A stretch of 37,927 nucleotides of DNA from Avoscillospira sp045652125 (GTDB lineage Bacteria; Bacillota; Clostridia; Oscillospirales; Oscillospiraceae), in assembly GCA_045652125.1 (NCBI GenBank), contig JAZRTT010000027.1, forward strand, positions 1 through 37,927, written 5' to 3'. The notes beneath the pieces are model-generated. The model saw nothing but the letters and a program-made list of their open reading frames with translations, made no database searches and had not been told where the DNA came from. Made by a program: the position numbers and the translations under genes. Positions 8,140-16,589 of the stretch are shown here, one piece after another (the stretch's first letter is position 1; each line of letters starts with the position of its first letter).

Positions 8140-8896
8140 TATTATGACCCTGTTCCCCGATACGGTGGGGGACATGATGAACGAAAGTATTTTGGGCAGA
8201 GCCCAGGAGCGGGAGCTCATCCGCATTGAGGCATGGCAGATACGGGACTATACCACCAACAAACAAAATCAGGTGGATGACTATCCTTACGGCGGCGGCC
8301 ACGGTGCCGTCATACAGGCAGATCCCCTGTATAACTGCTGGCGTGCCATTTGCGACGAAGTGGGAGGTCCGGTCCACACCATCTATCTGTCCCCCTGCGG
8401 CAAGACCTTTACGCAGGCGGATGCCAGACGGCTTCGGGATGATTTTGACAATTTGATTTTGGTCTGCGGTCATTATGAAGGCATCGACCAGCGGTTTATC
8501 GACGAATGTGTGGACGAGGAGATCTCTCTTGGAGACTTCGTTCTGACCGGCGGTGAGATTCCTGCTATGGCTGTGGCCGATGCCGTATGCCGCCTTGTGC
8601 CCGGTGTTCTCGGTGATGAGGAATGCTTCACCGACGAAAGCCATTGGGCCGGGACTTTGGAGTATCCTCAATATTCCCGGCCGGAAGTCTGGCACGGGCT
8701 GACCGTACCGGGTATTCTCCTGTCCGGCAACCACGCCGCCGTGGATCGGTGGCGGAGAAAGCAGTCCCTTTACCGCACCTATGAACGAAGACCCGATCTG
8801 TACCGCCGCCTTCGTTTTGAGACCAAACAGGAACGGAAGCTTTTGAAAGAGATGGAAGAAGAAACCGGACTTACCCTTGACCCTGAAAAACTTTAA
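8129..8896 (+). CDS. trmD: tRNA (guanine-37-N1)-methyltransferase TrmD
   Basis: This 255-residue SPOUT-class enzyme methylates G37 of tRNAs using S-adenosylmethionine and so guards the reading frame. The trefoil-knot motifs LSPCG, LVCGHYEGIDQR and SLGDFVLTGGE are intact and should form the cofactor site and dimer interface. The early loop reads YGGGHGAV where YGGGxGM is more usual, a mild departure. The ATG at 8129 lies inside the end of rimM with AAGGGA nine bases before it; an upstream TTG in the same frame has no ribosome site. The femAB-type gene follows after 19 bases. The identification is secure. Confidence 0.96.
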   Translation: MRIDIMTLFPDTVGDMMNESILGRAQERELIRIEAWQIRDYTTNKQNQVDDYPYGGGHGAVIQADPLYNCWRAICDEVGGPVHTIYLSPCGKTFTQADARRLRDDFDNLILVCGHYEGIDQRFIDECVDEEISLGDFVLTGGEIPAMAVADAVCRLVPGVLGDEECFTDESHWAGTLEYPQYSRPEVWHGLTVPGILLSGNHAAVDRWRRKQSLYRTYERRPDLYRRLRFETKQERKLLKEMEEETGLTLDPEKL

Positions 8897-8915
8897 TCAA
8901 ACTGGAGCGAACACC

Positions 8916-9980
8916 ATGTATGAACTGATCACCCGGGAAACATTGGAAGAATACGAGTCCTTTGTCCAATCCCATCCCAAGGGAAACTTTGCCCAGAGCT
9001 ATCTTTGGGGAAAACAGAAGCCCATGTGGGGCTGGAAGGCCATCGCTGTCCGCGGAACAGATGGCGAAATCAAAGGAAGCATGGCCGTTATGATCCGGAA
9101 AATGCCGCTGGTGGGCCGTACCCTTATGTATGCCTGCCGCGGTCCGGTCTGCGATCTGGATGACCGGGAGACGTTTTCTCAACTTCTGGAGGGGGCCAAA
9201 GCACTGGCAAAGGAAAGCAGATCTTACGTGATCAAGATCGATCCGGACGTGCCTGCGGAAAATACTGCCTTTGCAGAGCTGCTGGGCAGTTTCGGCTTCC
9301 GGGGGAAAGAAGGCGGCAAGAATTTTGAAGCCATCCAGCCCAAGTTTGTCTTTCGCCTGAATGTAAAGGGAAAGACGGAGGAGGAAGTACAGGCCGGATT
9401 CCATCAGAAATGGCGGTATAATATCCGTGTAGCACAGAAAAAAGGCGTGGAAGTCAAAATCTGCGGCAAGGAAATGGTCCCTGCCTTTGCAGACCTCATG
9501 CTGACCACCGGCGTCCGGGATGGATTTGTGACCCGCCAGCCGGAATACTTCGCGGCTATGCTGGATAATCTGGCAGAGCATTGCCGGCTGTACATGGCCT
9601 TCCATGAGGGTCGGCCCATTGCCGGTACCCTCGCCATCCATTACGGCGACAAAGTCTGGTATCTCTATGGTGCTTCCTCCAATGAGGACCGCAATCTCAT
9701 GCCCAACTACCTGCTTCAATGGGAAATGATTCGCTGGGCCATTGAAAACGGCTGCCGAATCTACGATTTCCGCGGCGTTTCCGGTGACCTGTCCGAAGAC
9801 AACCCGCTCTATGGCCTGTACCGGTTCAAAAAGGGCTTCGGCGGCGATTTTACCGAATTTGTCGGAGAAATGGATCTGGTGCTGAACAAGCCGGTTTATT
9901 GGTTCATGGAAAAAGCCACAAGTATGTTCAAGGATGTCCGAAAAATGCTGTATCTCGTCAAAAACAGAGGCAGAGCGTAG
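8916..9980 (+). CDS. FemA/FemB/FemX-type peptidoglycan interpeptide-bridge aminoacyltransferase
   Basis: This 354-residue protein has the two-lobe GNAT-like fold of Fem transferases, which add amino acids from aminoacyl-tRNA to the Lys or other side chain of lipid II or peptidoglycan stems. Typical marks are FAQSYLWGKQK near the N-terminus, FHQKWRYNIRVAQKKGV in the middle, and WYLYGASSNEDRNLMPNYLLQWEMI plus IYDFRGVSGD near the C-terminus. The start at 8916 has GGAG eight bases upstream. It follows trmD closely and precedes an alanine racemase gene, a reasonable wall-building pair. The amino acid transferred cannot be told from sequence. Some members of this family instead act on other peptides. 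Confidence 0.9.
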   Translation: MYELITRETLEEYESFVQSHPKGNFAQSYLWGKQKPMWGWKAIAVRGTDGEIKGSMAVMIRKMPLVGRTLMYACRGPVCDLDDRETFSQLLEGAKALAKESRSYVIKIDPDVPAENTAFAELLGSFGFRGKEGGKNFEAIQPKFVFRLNVKGKTEEEVQAGFHQKWRYNIRVAQKKGVEVKICGKEMVPAFADLMLTTGVRDGFVTRQPEYFAAMLDNLAEHCRLYMAFHEGRPIAGTLAIHYGDKVWYLYGASSNEDRNLMPNYLLQWEMIRWAIENGCRIYDFRGVSGDLSEDNPLYGLYRFKKGFGGDFTEFVGEMDLVLNKPVYWFMEKATSMFKDVRKMLYLVKNRGRA

Positions 9981-10029
9981 AGTGAGCAGACCCCTGCCTG
10001 CTGCAACGCATCCGATTTTGGGAGGTTCT

Positions 10030-11112
10030 ATGAAAAAATATATTGTTGAAAAAGAAGCCGTTGTGCATAATCTGGATGTTCTGCTGAAAAAGGCAGGGGA
10101 GGTGCCGCTTTGGGCGGTCCTTAAGGGAGATGGCTATGGTCTGGGTCTTGTGCCAATGGCACAGCTTTGCCTGCAGGCGGGAGTCAATCACTTTGCCGTA
10201 ACGGAGGTTTCTGAGGCGGAGACTCTGCGGCAGATGGCACCGCAGGCGCAGATCCTTCTTTTGCGCCCTACCACCGATGAGGCGGAACTATCCCGTCTGT
10301 TGGCGGCGGATGTCATTCTAACCATCGGCTCGGTGCAGGACGCGGCTGCCCTCAATGCTCTGGCAGTACAGCGCAACTGCGTGGCTGCCGTCCATGTGAA
10401 GATCGATACCGGTATGGGCCGGTACGGCTTCCTGCCTGCAGACCTGCCGGATATTTTGTCCGTTTACCGCTGCCATGACCATTTGGCTGTCACCGGTATT
10501 TATACCCACTTCCCCTGTGCCTTCTGCAGCAGAAAAGCCACCTTTGCCCAGGCGGATCAGTTTGAAAAGACGATCATTTCCATTGCAGAAGCCGGGATAG
10601 AACCCGGAGCGGTCCATTGCTGCAATTCCAATGCGTTCCTGCGTTTTCCCGAATTGAAAATGGATGGTGTGCGGATCGGGTCTGCCCTTCTGGGGCGGGT
10701 GTCGGTCAAAAAGGGACTGCGCCGTGTGGGCCGATGTGAGGTCACGGTGGAACAGCTTCGCTGGCTGCCCAAGGGTCACACTACCGGCTATGGTTCTGCA
10801 TGGCGTGCCAAACGCCCCACCCGAATCGCCGTGCTGCCGGTGGGATGGTATCACGGCTTTGCCGCAGAATACGGCAATGATATTTTCCGGTTCCGGGACT
10901 GCCTGCGGCAGATATTCGGCGCATTGAAGTGCATGATCTTCAAAAAGAAGATCTATGTAACGGTGAACGGAAAATCCTGTCCGGTTCTGGGTCATGTGGG
11001 CATGCTCCACACAGTCTGCGACGTGACCAAGATCAACTGCCAGCCGGGTGATCTGGCTGTTTTGGAGATCAATCCTTTGCTGCTGCGTGGTATGGATGTG
11101 GAATTCCGATAA
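10030..11112 (+). CDS. Alanine racemase, divergent fold-type III
   Basis: This 360-residue PLP enzyme should interconvert L- and D-alanine for peptidoglycan. The PLP lysine is K32 in WAVLKGDGYG, a variant of the usual VKANAYGHG. The KIDTGMGRYGF block (about 124-134) and the opposing catalytic tyrosine in TTGYGSA (Y254) are present. The C-terminal lobe reads GHVGMLHTVCDVT where GRVxMDQxxxDVT is usual, so the methionine is kept but MDQ is lost. The divergence leaves room for another amino-acid racemase. GGGAGG immediately precedes the ATG at 10030; the frame is open upstream without a ribosome site. It lies 49 bases after the fem-type gene. Confidence 0.85.
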   Translation: MKKYIVEKEAVVHNLDVLLKKAGEVPLWAVLKGDGYGLGLVPMAQLCLQAGVNHFAVTEVSEAETLRQMAPQAQILLLRPTTDEAELSRLLAADVILTIGSVQDAAALNALAVQRNCVAAVHVKIDTGMGRYGFLPADLPDILSVYRCHDHLAVTGIYTHFPCAFCSRKATFAQADQFEKTIISIAEAGIEPGAVHCCNSNAFLRFPELKMDGVRIGSALLGRVSVKKGLRRVGRCEVTVEQLRWLPKGHTTGYGSAWRAKRPTRIAVLPVGWYHGFAAEYGNDIFRFRDCLRQIFGALKCMIFKKKIYVTVNGKSCPVLGHVGMLHTVCDVTKINCQPGDLAVLEINPLLLRGMDVEFR

Positions 11113-11118
11113 TAACCA

Positions 11119-11147
11119 TCGACAAAGAACATCCTATCTGTTATCAT
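11119..11147 (+). promoter_or_regulatory. Promoter of the nfeD-SPFH pair
   Basis: TCGACA (11119-11124) and TATCAT (11142-11147) are 17 bases apart, each five of six matches to consensus, with a TG one base before the -10. It lies 31 bases before the nfeD-type start. Confidence 0.6.
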
Positions 11148-11178
11148 GGACATAGGAAAGGAAAGGAGTTGACCGCCA

Positions 11179-11628
11179 ATGGAAATTATGTTGTTCGTAT
11201 GGGTGGCTGCGATGATCGCCTTCGGCATCCTTGAGGTCGCCACCGTAAATATGGTGTCTGTCTGGTTCATAGGCGGTGCTGCCGCAGCTCTGGGAGCACT
11301 GCTGCTGGGCGGCGGCATATGGGTGCAGGTCATTGTGTTTTTTGCAGTTTCTATTTTGCTGCTTGCCTGCCTGCGTCCCTTTACCCGGAAATATGTTACC
11401 CCCAACAAAACCGCCACCAATGCCGATAAGGCTTTGGGGCAGCAGGCTTATCTGACGGAAACGGTGGATAATCTCCGGGGAACCGGGGCATTGAAACTGG
11501 ACGGCAAGGAATGGTCTGTCCGTTCTGTGAGTGGTGAAGTGCTGCCGGAAGGCACACTGGTCACCGTTGTAAAACTGGAGGGCGTAAAGCTCTGTGTAGA
11601 GCCTGCCCAAGTCGCTGCCGGTGTCTGA
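11179..11628 (+). CDS. NfeD family membrane protein
   Basis: This 149-residue protein has two to three close membrane helices (about 3-66, with Gly/Ala-rich turns) and a C-terminal OB-fold domain (about 88-149, including GTGALKLDGKEWSVRS). That is the standard short NfeD layout, without the N-terminal protease part of long forms. NfeD proteins are almost always encoded beside an SPFH/stomatin protein, as here (23 bases), and are thought to support membrane microdomains. An AAAGGAG ribosome site precedes the ATG by about ten bases. The exact physiological role is unknown. Confidence 0.92.
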   Translation: MEIMLFVWVAAMIAFGILEVATVNMVSVWFIGGAAAALGALLLGGGIWVQVIVFFAVSILLLACLRPFTRKYVTPNKTATNADKALGQQAYLTETVDNLRGTGALKLDGKEWSVRSVSGEVLPEGTLVTVVKLEGVKLCVEPAQVAAGV

Positions 11629-11651
11629 CCGGTACGGAGAAAGGAGTTTCT

Positions 11652-12539
11652 ATGGGTCCTGCTGTCGTTATTTTTGTTATTATTCTGCTCCTCATTGTCA
11701 TTATCCGCAACATCCATGTGGTCCAGCAGTCCAAAGCCTATGTCATTGAGCGTATGGGTGCCTTTTCTGCTGTCTGGGAAGTTGGTCTGCATTTCAAGAT
11801 TCCCTTTATTGAAAAAGTTGCCAAGAAAGTCAGCCTGAAAGAACAGGTTCTGGATTATCCGCCCCAGCCTGTGATCACCAAGGACAATGTCACCATGCAG
11901 ATCGATACGGTGGTGTATTTCCAGATCACAGACCCCAAATTGTACACGTACGGGGTGGAATATCCCATGGTGGCCATGGAGACCCTTACAGCCACAACGC
12001 TGCGTAATATCATCGGTGATCTGGAACTGGATCAGACCTTGACCAGCCGGGATGTCATCAACACCAAAATGCGGGCCATTCTGGACGAAGTAACAGACCC
12101 GTGGGGCATCAAGGTCAACCGGGTGGAACTGAAAAACATTTTGCCTCCTGCCGATATCCAGAGCTCCATGGAGAAGCAGATGAAGGCTGAACGCGATCGC
12201 CGTCAGGCCATTCTGCAGGCAGAGGGTACCAAACATTCTGCCATTCTGGTGGCAGAGGGCGAGAAGGAAAGTGCCATTCTTCGGGCGGATGCGGAAAAAC
12301 AAGCCGCTATTCTTCGGGCACAGGGCGAAGCCGAGGCCATTCTGGCGGTGCAGAAGGCTCTGGCCGATTCCATGCGGCTTCTCAACGAATCCTGCCCCAA
12401 CGATCAGGTCATCAAGCTCAAGGCATTGGAAGCCATGCAGAAGGTGGCTGACGGTCAGGCGACCAAGATCATCATTCCCTCGGAGATTCAAAGCCTCGCC
12501 GGCCTTGCCGCATCTGTGAAGGAATTTGCAAAAGACTGA
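11652..12539 (+). CDS. SPFH/stomatin-like (slipin/QmcA-type) membrane protein
   Basis: This 295-residue protein has one N-terminal membrane helix (about 3-20), an SPFH/band-7 domain (about 20-185, including SKAYVIERMGAF and the GVEYPMVAMETLTATTLRNIIGDLELD block) and a long Ala/Glu-rich coiled-coil (about 175-245) with repeated AILxAEGxKxSAIL units. Such proteins form large ring or cage oligomers at membrane microdomains, often with an FtsH-type or NfeD partner. It follows the nfeD-type gene by 23 bases with a good AAAGGAG site and ends at a strong terminator. The family call is firm; the cellular role is inferred. Confidence 0.93.
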   Translation: MGPAVVIFVIILLLIVIIRNIHVVQQSKAYVIERMGAFSAVWEVGLHFKIPFIEKVAKKVSLKEQVLDYPPQPVITKDNVTMQIDTVVYFQITDPKLYTYGVEYPMVAMETLTATTLRNIIGDLELDQTLTSRDVINTKMRAILDEVTDPWGIKVNRVELKNILPPADIQSSMEKQMKAERDRRQAILQAEGTKHSAILVAEGEKESAILRADAEKQAAILRAQGEAEAILAVQKALADSMRLLNESCPNDQVIKLKALEAMQKVADGQATKIIIPSEIQSLAGLAASVKEFAKD

Positions 12540-12549
12540 TTATAAGCAG

Positions 12550-12582
12550 CACCCCGGAAGATCATTTCCGGGGTGTTTTTTT
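12550..12582 (+). terminator. Rho-independent terminator after the SPFH gene
   Basis: A perfect ten-base stem (12550-12559 with 12566-12575), a six-base loop and a T7 run close the nfeD-SPFH transcript. Confidence 0.9.
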
Positions 12583-12584
12583 GA

Positions 12585-12613
12585 TTGTAAAGAGCCGGGA
12601 AAGATGTTATAAT
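12585..12613 (+). promoter_or_regulatory. Promoter of gdpP
   Basis: TTGTAA (12585-12590) and TATAAT (12608-12613) are 17 bases apart, just after the preceding terminator and 44 bases before the GTG start. Confidence 0.7.
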
Positions 12614-12657
12614 GCATATAAGACGGCGAATGAGACCCATCGGAAGGAGGGCGCATC

Positions 12658-14637
12658 GTGAACAAGAAGCTTTCCCGGCTGTTGGAACCGGGCATGGCCC
12701 TTTATTTTATTGTTTTCTTCCTGTTTGCAGCCATCAGCGTGGCGTTGAAGCAATATTATGCCGCCGCGCTGGAGCTTGTTTTGATTCTGCTGCTTCTGAT
12801 ATACAATCGCGTAGCCAGCGGAAAACGGAAAAAGGCCCTGTTGAGCTACATTCAGAGTACGACCGATTCCCTGGGTACCGCCTTCAAATCCGGTTCACCT
12901 TTCCCCATGGCTGTTATAAAAATGAGCGATTCCGAGATCGTATGGGCAAACTCCACCTTCTACCGCATTTCCGGCCTGCGGGATTCATTTCTGCATCAGA
13001 AGCTGGAGGATGTGATACCCCATTTTTCCACCCGCTGGCTGGCAGAGGGGCGTACGGAAAGCCCGCAGGATGTGATCATTCGGGATCGCCGCTATTGGGT
13101 ATTCGGCAACCTTATCCGCTCCGAAGATGCCCACGCGTCCATGCTTTTGGCAACCATGTATCTGGTGGATATGACAGAAATGTTTCATGTCCGGGATGAA
13201 TATGTCCGCTCCCGTCCCATTGTGGCGGTGATTTTGGTGGACAATTACGATGAGCTGACCAATAATCTGCCGGATAGCGCCATTTCCGGTCTGGATGCCA
13301 AAATCAATGATCGAATCGGCACCTGGTGCCAGGACTGCGGCGGCATTCTGCGAAAATATGAGCGCAACCGCTACTTGTTTATCTTTGAAGCCAAAGACCT
13401 ACCCGGGCTGCAGGAGGGGAAATTCTCGATTCTGGATGAGATTCGAACCATTACAAACCCGTCCGGTGTGGCCGCTACCTTGTCCATCGGCATTGGAAAA
13501 GACGGTGCCGACTTCCAGGAGAATTTTACATTTGCTTCTTTGTCCATTGAAATGGCTTTGTCCCGCGGCGGCGATCAGGTGGTCATCAAGGATCGCTATA
13601 ATTTCAATTTCTTCGGCGGACGTACCAAAGAGACCGAGCGCCGCACCAAAGTCAAAGCCCGTGTCATTGCCAACTCCCTGACAGAACTGATCAACCAATC
13701 CAGCCGTGTATTTATCATGGGGCATCGGATGGCCGACCTGGATGCATTGGGTGCGGCCATGGGTCTTGTGACCATTTGCCGCAAGCTGGGCAAAACGGTT
13801 CATGTGGTACTGAATAAGGACAATCACTCGGTGGGTGCGCTTCTGGAACTGCTGGCAGAGTATCCTGAGTATGACGGGCTGATCCTTTCCGGAGAGGACG
13901 CACTTTTGCAGGCAGACAATAAAAGCCTGCTGATGATCGTGGATACCAACCGGCCGGATCAGGTGGAAAATCGTGCTTTGCTGGAGAGTATCTCCCGTGT
14001 GGCAGTCATTGACCACCACCGCCGGGCCGCTGATTACATTGAGCAGGTGGTGCTGAATCTCCACGAACCCTTTGCCTCCTCTGCATCGGAACTGGTTTCG
14101 GAGATTTTGCAGTATGCCGTGGAGCCTAAGGATATTCATCCCATGGAGGCACAGGCGCTGCTGGCGGGCATTGTGCTGGATACCAAGAATTTCTCTATCC
14201 GCACAGGTTCCAGAACATTTGAAGCCGCTGCGTTTCTGCGGAGAGCCGGTGCCGATACGGTGGATGTGAAAAAGCTGTTCCAGAATGATCTGGATACGAC
14301 CATCAGCCGGTATCATGTTATACAGGCAGCACGGCTTTACCGAAACGAGGTGGCCATTGCGGCGCTGGATCATACAGTCAAACGTTCCCTTGCGGCACAG
14401 GCTGCCGATGAACTGCTGAATATTCGGGGCATTACCGCATCATTTGTTCTGTTCCCGGATGAAGATCAGATCGTGATCTCCGCCCGTTCCATCGGCGAAG
14501 CCAATGTACAGGTGATATTGGAAACATTGGGCGGCGGCGGCAATGCAGCCATTGCCGGCGCACAGATTCCCGGAAAAACGGTTCGGGAAGTGCTGGCAGA
14601 GCTGGTTTCCAGCATCGACAAGTTCTATGAAAACTAA
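12658..14637 (+). CDS. gdpP: GdpP/YybT-type cyclic-di-AMP phosphodiesterase
   Basis: This 659-residue membrane enzyme degrades c-di-AMP, the messenger linked to potassium, osmotic and wall balance in Firmicutes. Two helices (about 12-50) lead to a PAS-like domain (about 70-175), a degenerate GGDEF domain (about 185-320, ending ALSRGGDQVV) and a DHH/DHHA1 catalytic unit. Metal ligands are visible as GHRMADLDA (H356, D360, D362), VDTN (D429), DHH (452-454) and LDTK (D508). The DHHA1 glycine motif reads GGGGN at 625-629 where GGGH is more typical. The GTG start has GGAGG about seven bases upstream. gdpP-rplI-dnaB is a conserved Firmicutes order. Confidence 0.94.
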   Translation: MNKKLSRLLEPGMALYFIVFFLFAAISVALKQYYAAALELVLILLLLIYNRVASGKRKKALLSYIQSTTDSLGTAFKSGSPFPMAVIKMSDSEIVWANSTFYRISGLRDSFLHQKLEDVIPHFSTRWLAEGRTESPQDVIIRDRRYWVFGNLIRSEDAHASMLLATMYLVDMTEMFHVRDEYVRSRPIVAVILVDNYDELTNNLPDSAISGLDAKINDRIGTWCQDCGGILRKYERNRYLFIFEAKDLPGLQEGKFSILDEIRTITNPSGVAATLSIGIGKDGADFQENFTFASLSIEMALSRGGDQVVIKDRYNFNFFGGRTKETERRTKVKARVIANSLTELINQSSRVFIMGHRMADLDALGAAMGLVTICRKLGKTVHVVLNKDNHSVGALLELLAEYPEYDGLILSGEDALLQADNKSLLMIVDTNRPDQVENRALLESISRVAVIDHHRRAADYIEQVVLNLHEPFASSASELVSEILQYAVEPKDIHPMEAQALLAGIVLDTKNFSIRTGSRTFEAAAFLRRAGADTVDVKKLFQNDLDTTISRYHVIQAARLYRNEVAIAALDHTVKRSLAAQAADELLNIRGITASFVLFPDEDQIVISARSIGEANVQVILETLGGGGNAAIAGAQIPGKTVREVLAELVSSIDKFYEN

Positions 14638-14672
14638 AAGGTTACAGGGTGCAAAGCCCTGGTGATCGGGGC

Positions 14673-14700
14673 TTGAAAGAGCGTCCGGCACACATAATAT
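14673..14700 (+). promoter_or_regulatory. Candidate promoter of rplI-dnaB
   Basis: TTGAAA (14673-14678) and TAATAT (14695-14700) with 16-base spacing lie between gdpP and rplI. It would give rplI a leader of about 45 nt in addition to read-through from gdpP. Confidence 0.45.
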
Positions 14701-14710
14701 GAGGCTGAGT

Positions 14711-14733
14711 CTGCGCTCTGCCTTGAAGCGCAG
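14711..14733 (+). promoter_or_regulatory. Hairpin just before the rplI ribosome site
   Basis: A perfect seven-base stem (CTGCGCT/AGCGCAG) with a nine-base loop ends ten bases before the ribosome site (AAGG, 14743-14746). It could affect rplI translation; it has no U-run and is not a terminator. Confidence 0.35.
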
Positions 14734-14753
14734 CGGAAAGGTAAGGTCTGAAT

Positions 14754-15200
14754 ATGAAAGTGATTTTGACGCAGGATGTCAAGGGACAGGGGAAAAAAGG
14801 ACAGTTGATCGATGTATCGGACGGCTATGCACGGAACTTTCTTCTGCCCAGAAAGCTGGCACAGGAAGCCACTGCCGACAATGTAAATACCATGAAAATG
14901 AATGATAAGGCGCTGCAGGAGAAGCGGCAGAAGGAGCGGGAGGCTGCTCTGGCATTGTCGAAAGTCCTGAAGGAAATGACGTTGGTGGTCGCGGCGAAGG
15001 GCGGCGGCGCAGGTCGTCTGTTCGGCTCCGTGACCAATGCGGAAATTGCAGATGCGCTGGAAAAGGAGCACAAGATTCGGCTGGACAAGCGGAAAATTGT
15101 TTTGAAGGAACCCATCAAAAACGTGGGGACTTATACGGTCACCTGCAAGCTGGGCTACGAGGTCAACGCTGACCTGCGGGTGGAGATTAAGGAACTGTAA
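14754..15200 (+). CDS. rplI: 50S ribosomal protein L9
   Basis: This 148-residue L9 binds 23S rRNA near the base of the L1 stalk and helps keep the reading frame. The N-terminal domain begins MKVILTQDVKGQGKKG and contains DGYARNFLLPRKLA. A long connecting helix (about 40-75) leads to the C-terminal domain, which carries GRLFGSVTNAEIADAL. Length and both domains are typical. AAGG lies seven bases upstream. It sits between gdpP and dnaB, as in many Firmicutes. Confidence 0.97.
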   Translation: MKVILTQDVKGQGKKGQLIDVSDGYARNFLLPRKLAQEATADNVNTMKMNDKALQEKRQKEREAALALSKVLKEMTLVVAAKGGGAGRLFGSVTNAEIADALEKEHKIRLDKRKIVLKEPIKNVGTYTVTCKLGYEVNADLRVEIKEL

Positions 15201-15239
15201 GGCTCCTGCCCGGTGATTTCATATATTCGGAGGCACAAC

Positions 15240-16589
15240 ATGGAAGAAGAACTGTTATCCCGGCAGCTGCCCCACTCTCCGGAGGCAGAGCAGTCGGTTC
15301 TGGGTGCGATGCTCATTGATAGCCGCTGTGTGGCGGAGGTCATCGGTATCTTGCGGCCCGACGATTTTTTTCTAAAACAGAATAAGGAGATCTACGAGAC
15401 GGTTTATACCATGTTCAATTTCTCCGAGACCATTGATCCGGTGACCGTATTGGACAAGCTGAAGCAGCGCGGTCTTGGCAATGAGAAGCTGGCCTCCTAT
15501 CTGATGCAGCTTATGGAGATCACCCCTACCGCCGCCAATGTGGCACAATATGCCGCCATCGTCAAGGATAAGGCATTGATGCGCAATCTGGCTGTGGCTG
15601 CCGAAGATATCCGGCAGACGGTTTTCGAGGGTGTGGGTACTGCCTCCGAGATCATGGAAAATGCGGAAAAGAAGATCTATGCCCTGCGTAACGGCAATAC
15701 GGGGGACAGCCTGCAGCACATCGGTACCGTTTTGGTCAATGTTTTTGACCGGCTGGACGAGCTGTCTCGTTTGGATCAGGCGTTTCCCGGTCTTTCCACC
15801 GGTCTGCACGATCTGGACAGGAAGATCAACGGCCTGAATAAGTCCGACCTGCTGATTCTGGCTGCTCGGCCCGGTATGGGCAAGACCTCTCTGGCTCTGA
15901 ACATTGCCCTTGCTGTAGCAAAGAAAACCGGCAAGACCGTGGCGTTTTTCTCTCTGGAAATGTCCCGGGAGCAGCTGGCCACCCGTCTTTTGTCCAACGA
16001 AAGCTTCGTGGACAACCAGAAGCTCTCCACCGGCAAGCTGACGGAGGAAGAGTGGGGCAAGATCGGCATCGCCTCCTCCGCCCTGAGCCAGACGGACATC
16101 CGGGTGGATGACAATCCCTCCATCACGGTGGCAGAGCTGAACGCCAAATGCCGCCGACTGGATAATCTGGGTCTGGTGGTCATCGACTATCTGCAGCTGA
16201 TGACTTCTGCCGGCATGGGGCAAAGCTCCTCCAATGCCAACCGCGTGACCGTGGTCAGCGATATTTCCCGTGCGCTGAAGATCATGGCAAAAGAGCTGAA
16301 TGTGCCGGTGATCTGCCTGAGCCAGCTGTCCCGTTCCAGCGAGAAGCGAGGCGAAAACAAGCGCCCGATGCTCTCCGATCTGCGTGAATCCGGCTCCATC
16401 GAGCAGGATGCCGATGAAGTGCTGTTTATCCATCGGGAGGATTATTACGATCCCAGCACCGAAAAGAAGAATGTGGCAGAGCTGATCGTGGCCAAAAACC
16501 GCCACGGCGAGGCCGGCACCGTAGAGGTGCAGTGGCTGCCCCAGTTCACCACCTTTGCCGACCGGGAGTGGAAGCACAGTGAACCGTAA
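15240..16589 (+). CDS. dnaB: Replicative DNA helicase DnaB
   Basis: This 449-residue hexameric helicase unwinds DNA at the replication fork (DnaC in Bacillus naming). It has the N-terminal DnaB domain (about 5-105), a linker, and a RecA-like domain with Walker A ARPGMGKTS (K215), Walker B VVIDYLQLM and the LSQLSRSSEKR and SDLRESGSIEQDAD motifs. No intein interrupts it. GGAGG is six bases before the ATG at 15240. Its last 11 bases overlap tilS. Confidence 0.97.
   Translation: MEEELLSRQLPHSPEAEQSVLGAMLIDSRCVAEVIGILRPDDFFLKQNKEIYETVYTMFNFSETIDPVTVLDKLKQRGLGNEKLASYLMQLMEITPTAANVAQYAAIVKDKALMRNLAVAAEDIRQTVFEGVGTASEIMENAEKKIYALRNGNTGDSLQHIGTVLVNVFDRLDELSRLDQAFPGLSTGLHDLDRKINGLNKSDLLILAARPGMGKTSLALNIALAVAKKTGKTVAFFSLEMSREQLATRLLSNESFVDNQKLSTGKLTEEEWGKIGIASSALSQTDIRVDDNPSITVAELNAKCRRLDNLGLVVIDYLQLMTSAGMGQSSSNANRVTVVSDISRALKIMAKELNVPVICLSQLSRSSEKRGENKRPMLSDLRESGSIEQDADEVLFIHREDYYDPSTEKKNVAELIVAKNRHGEAGTVEVQWLPQFTTFADREWKHSEP

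Noticed and set aside
12178..12330. A DNA repeat in the SPFH gene (repeated GCCATTCTG units)
   Set aside because: The repetition is explained by heptad-like AIL-A-EG units of the coiled-coil that are typical of the family.
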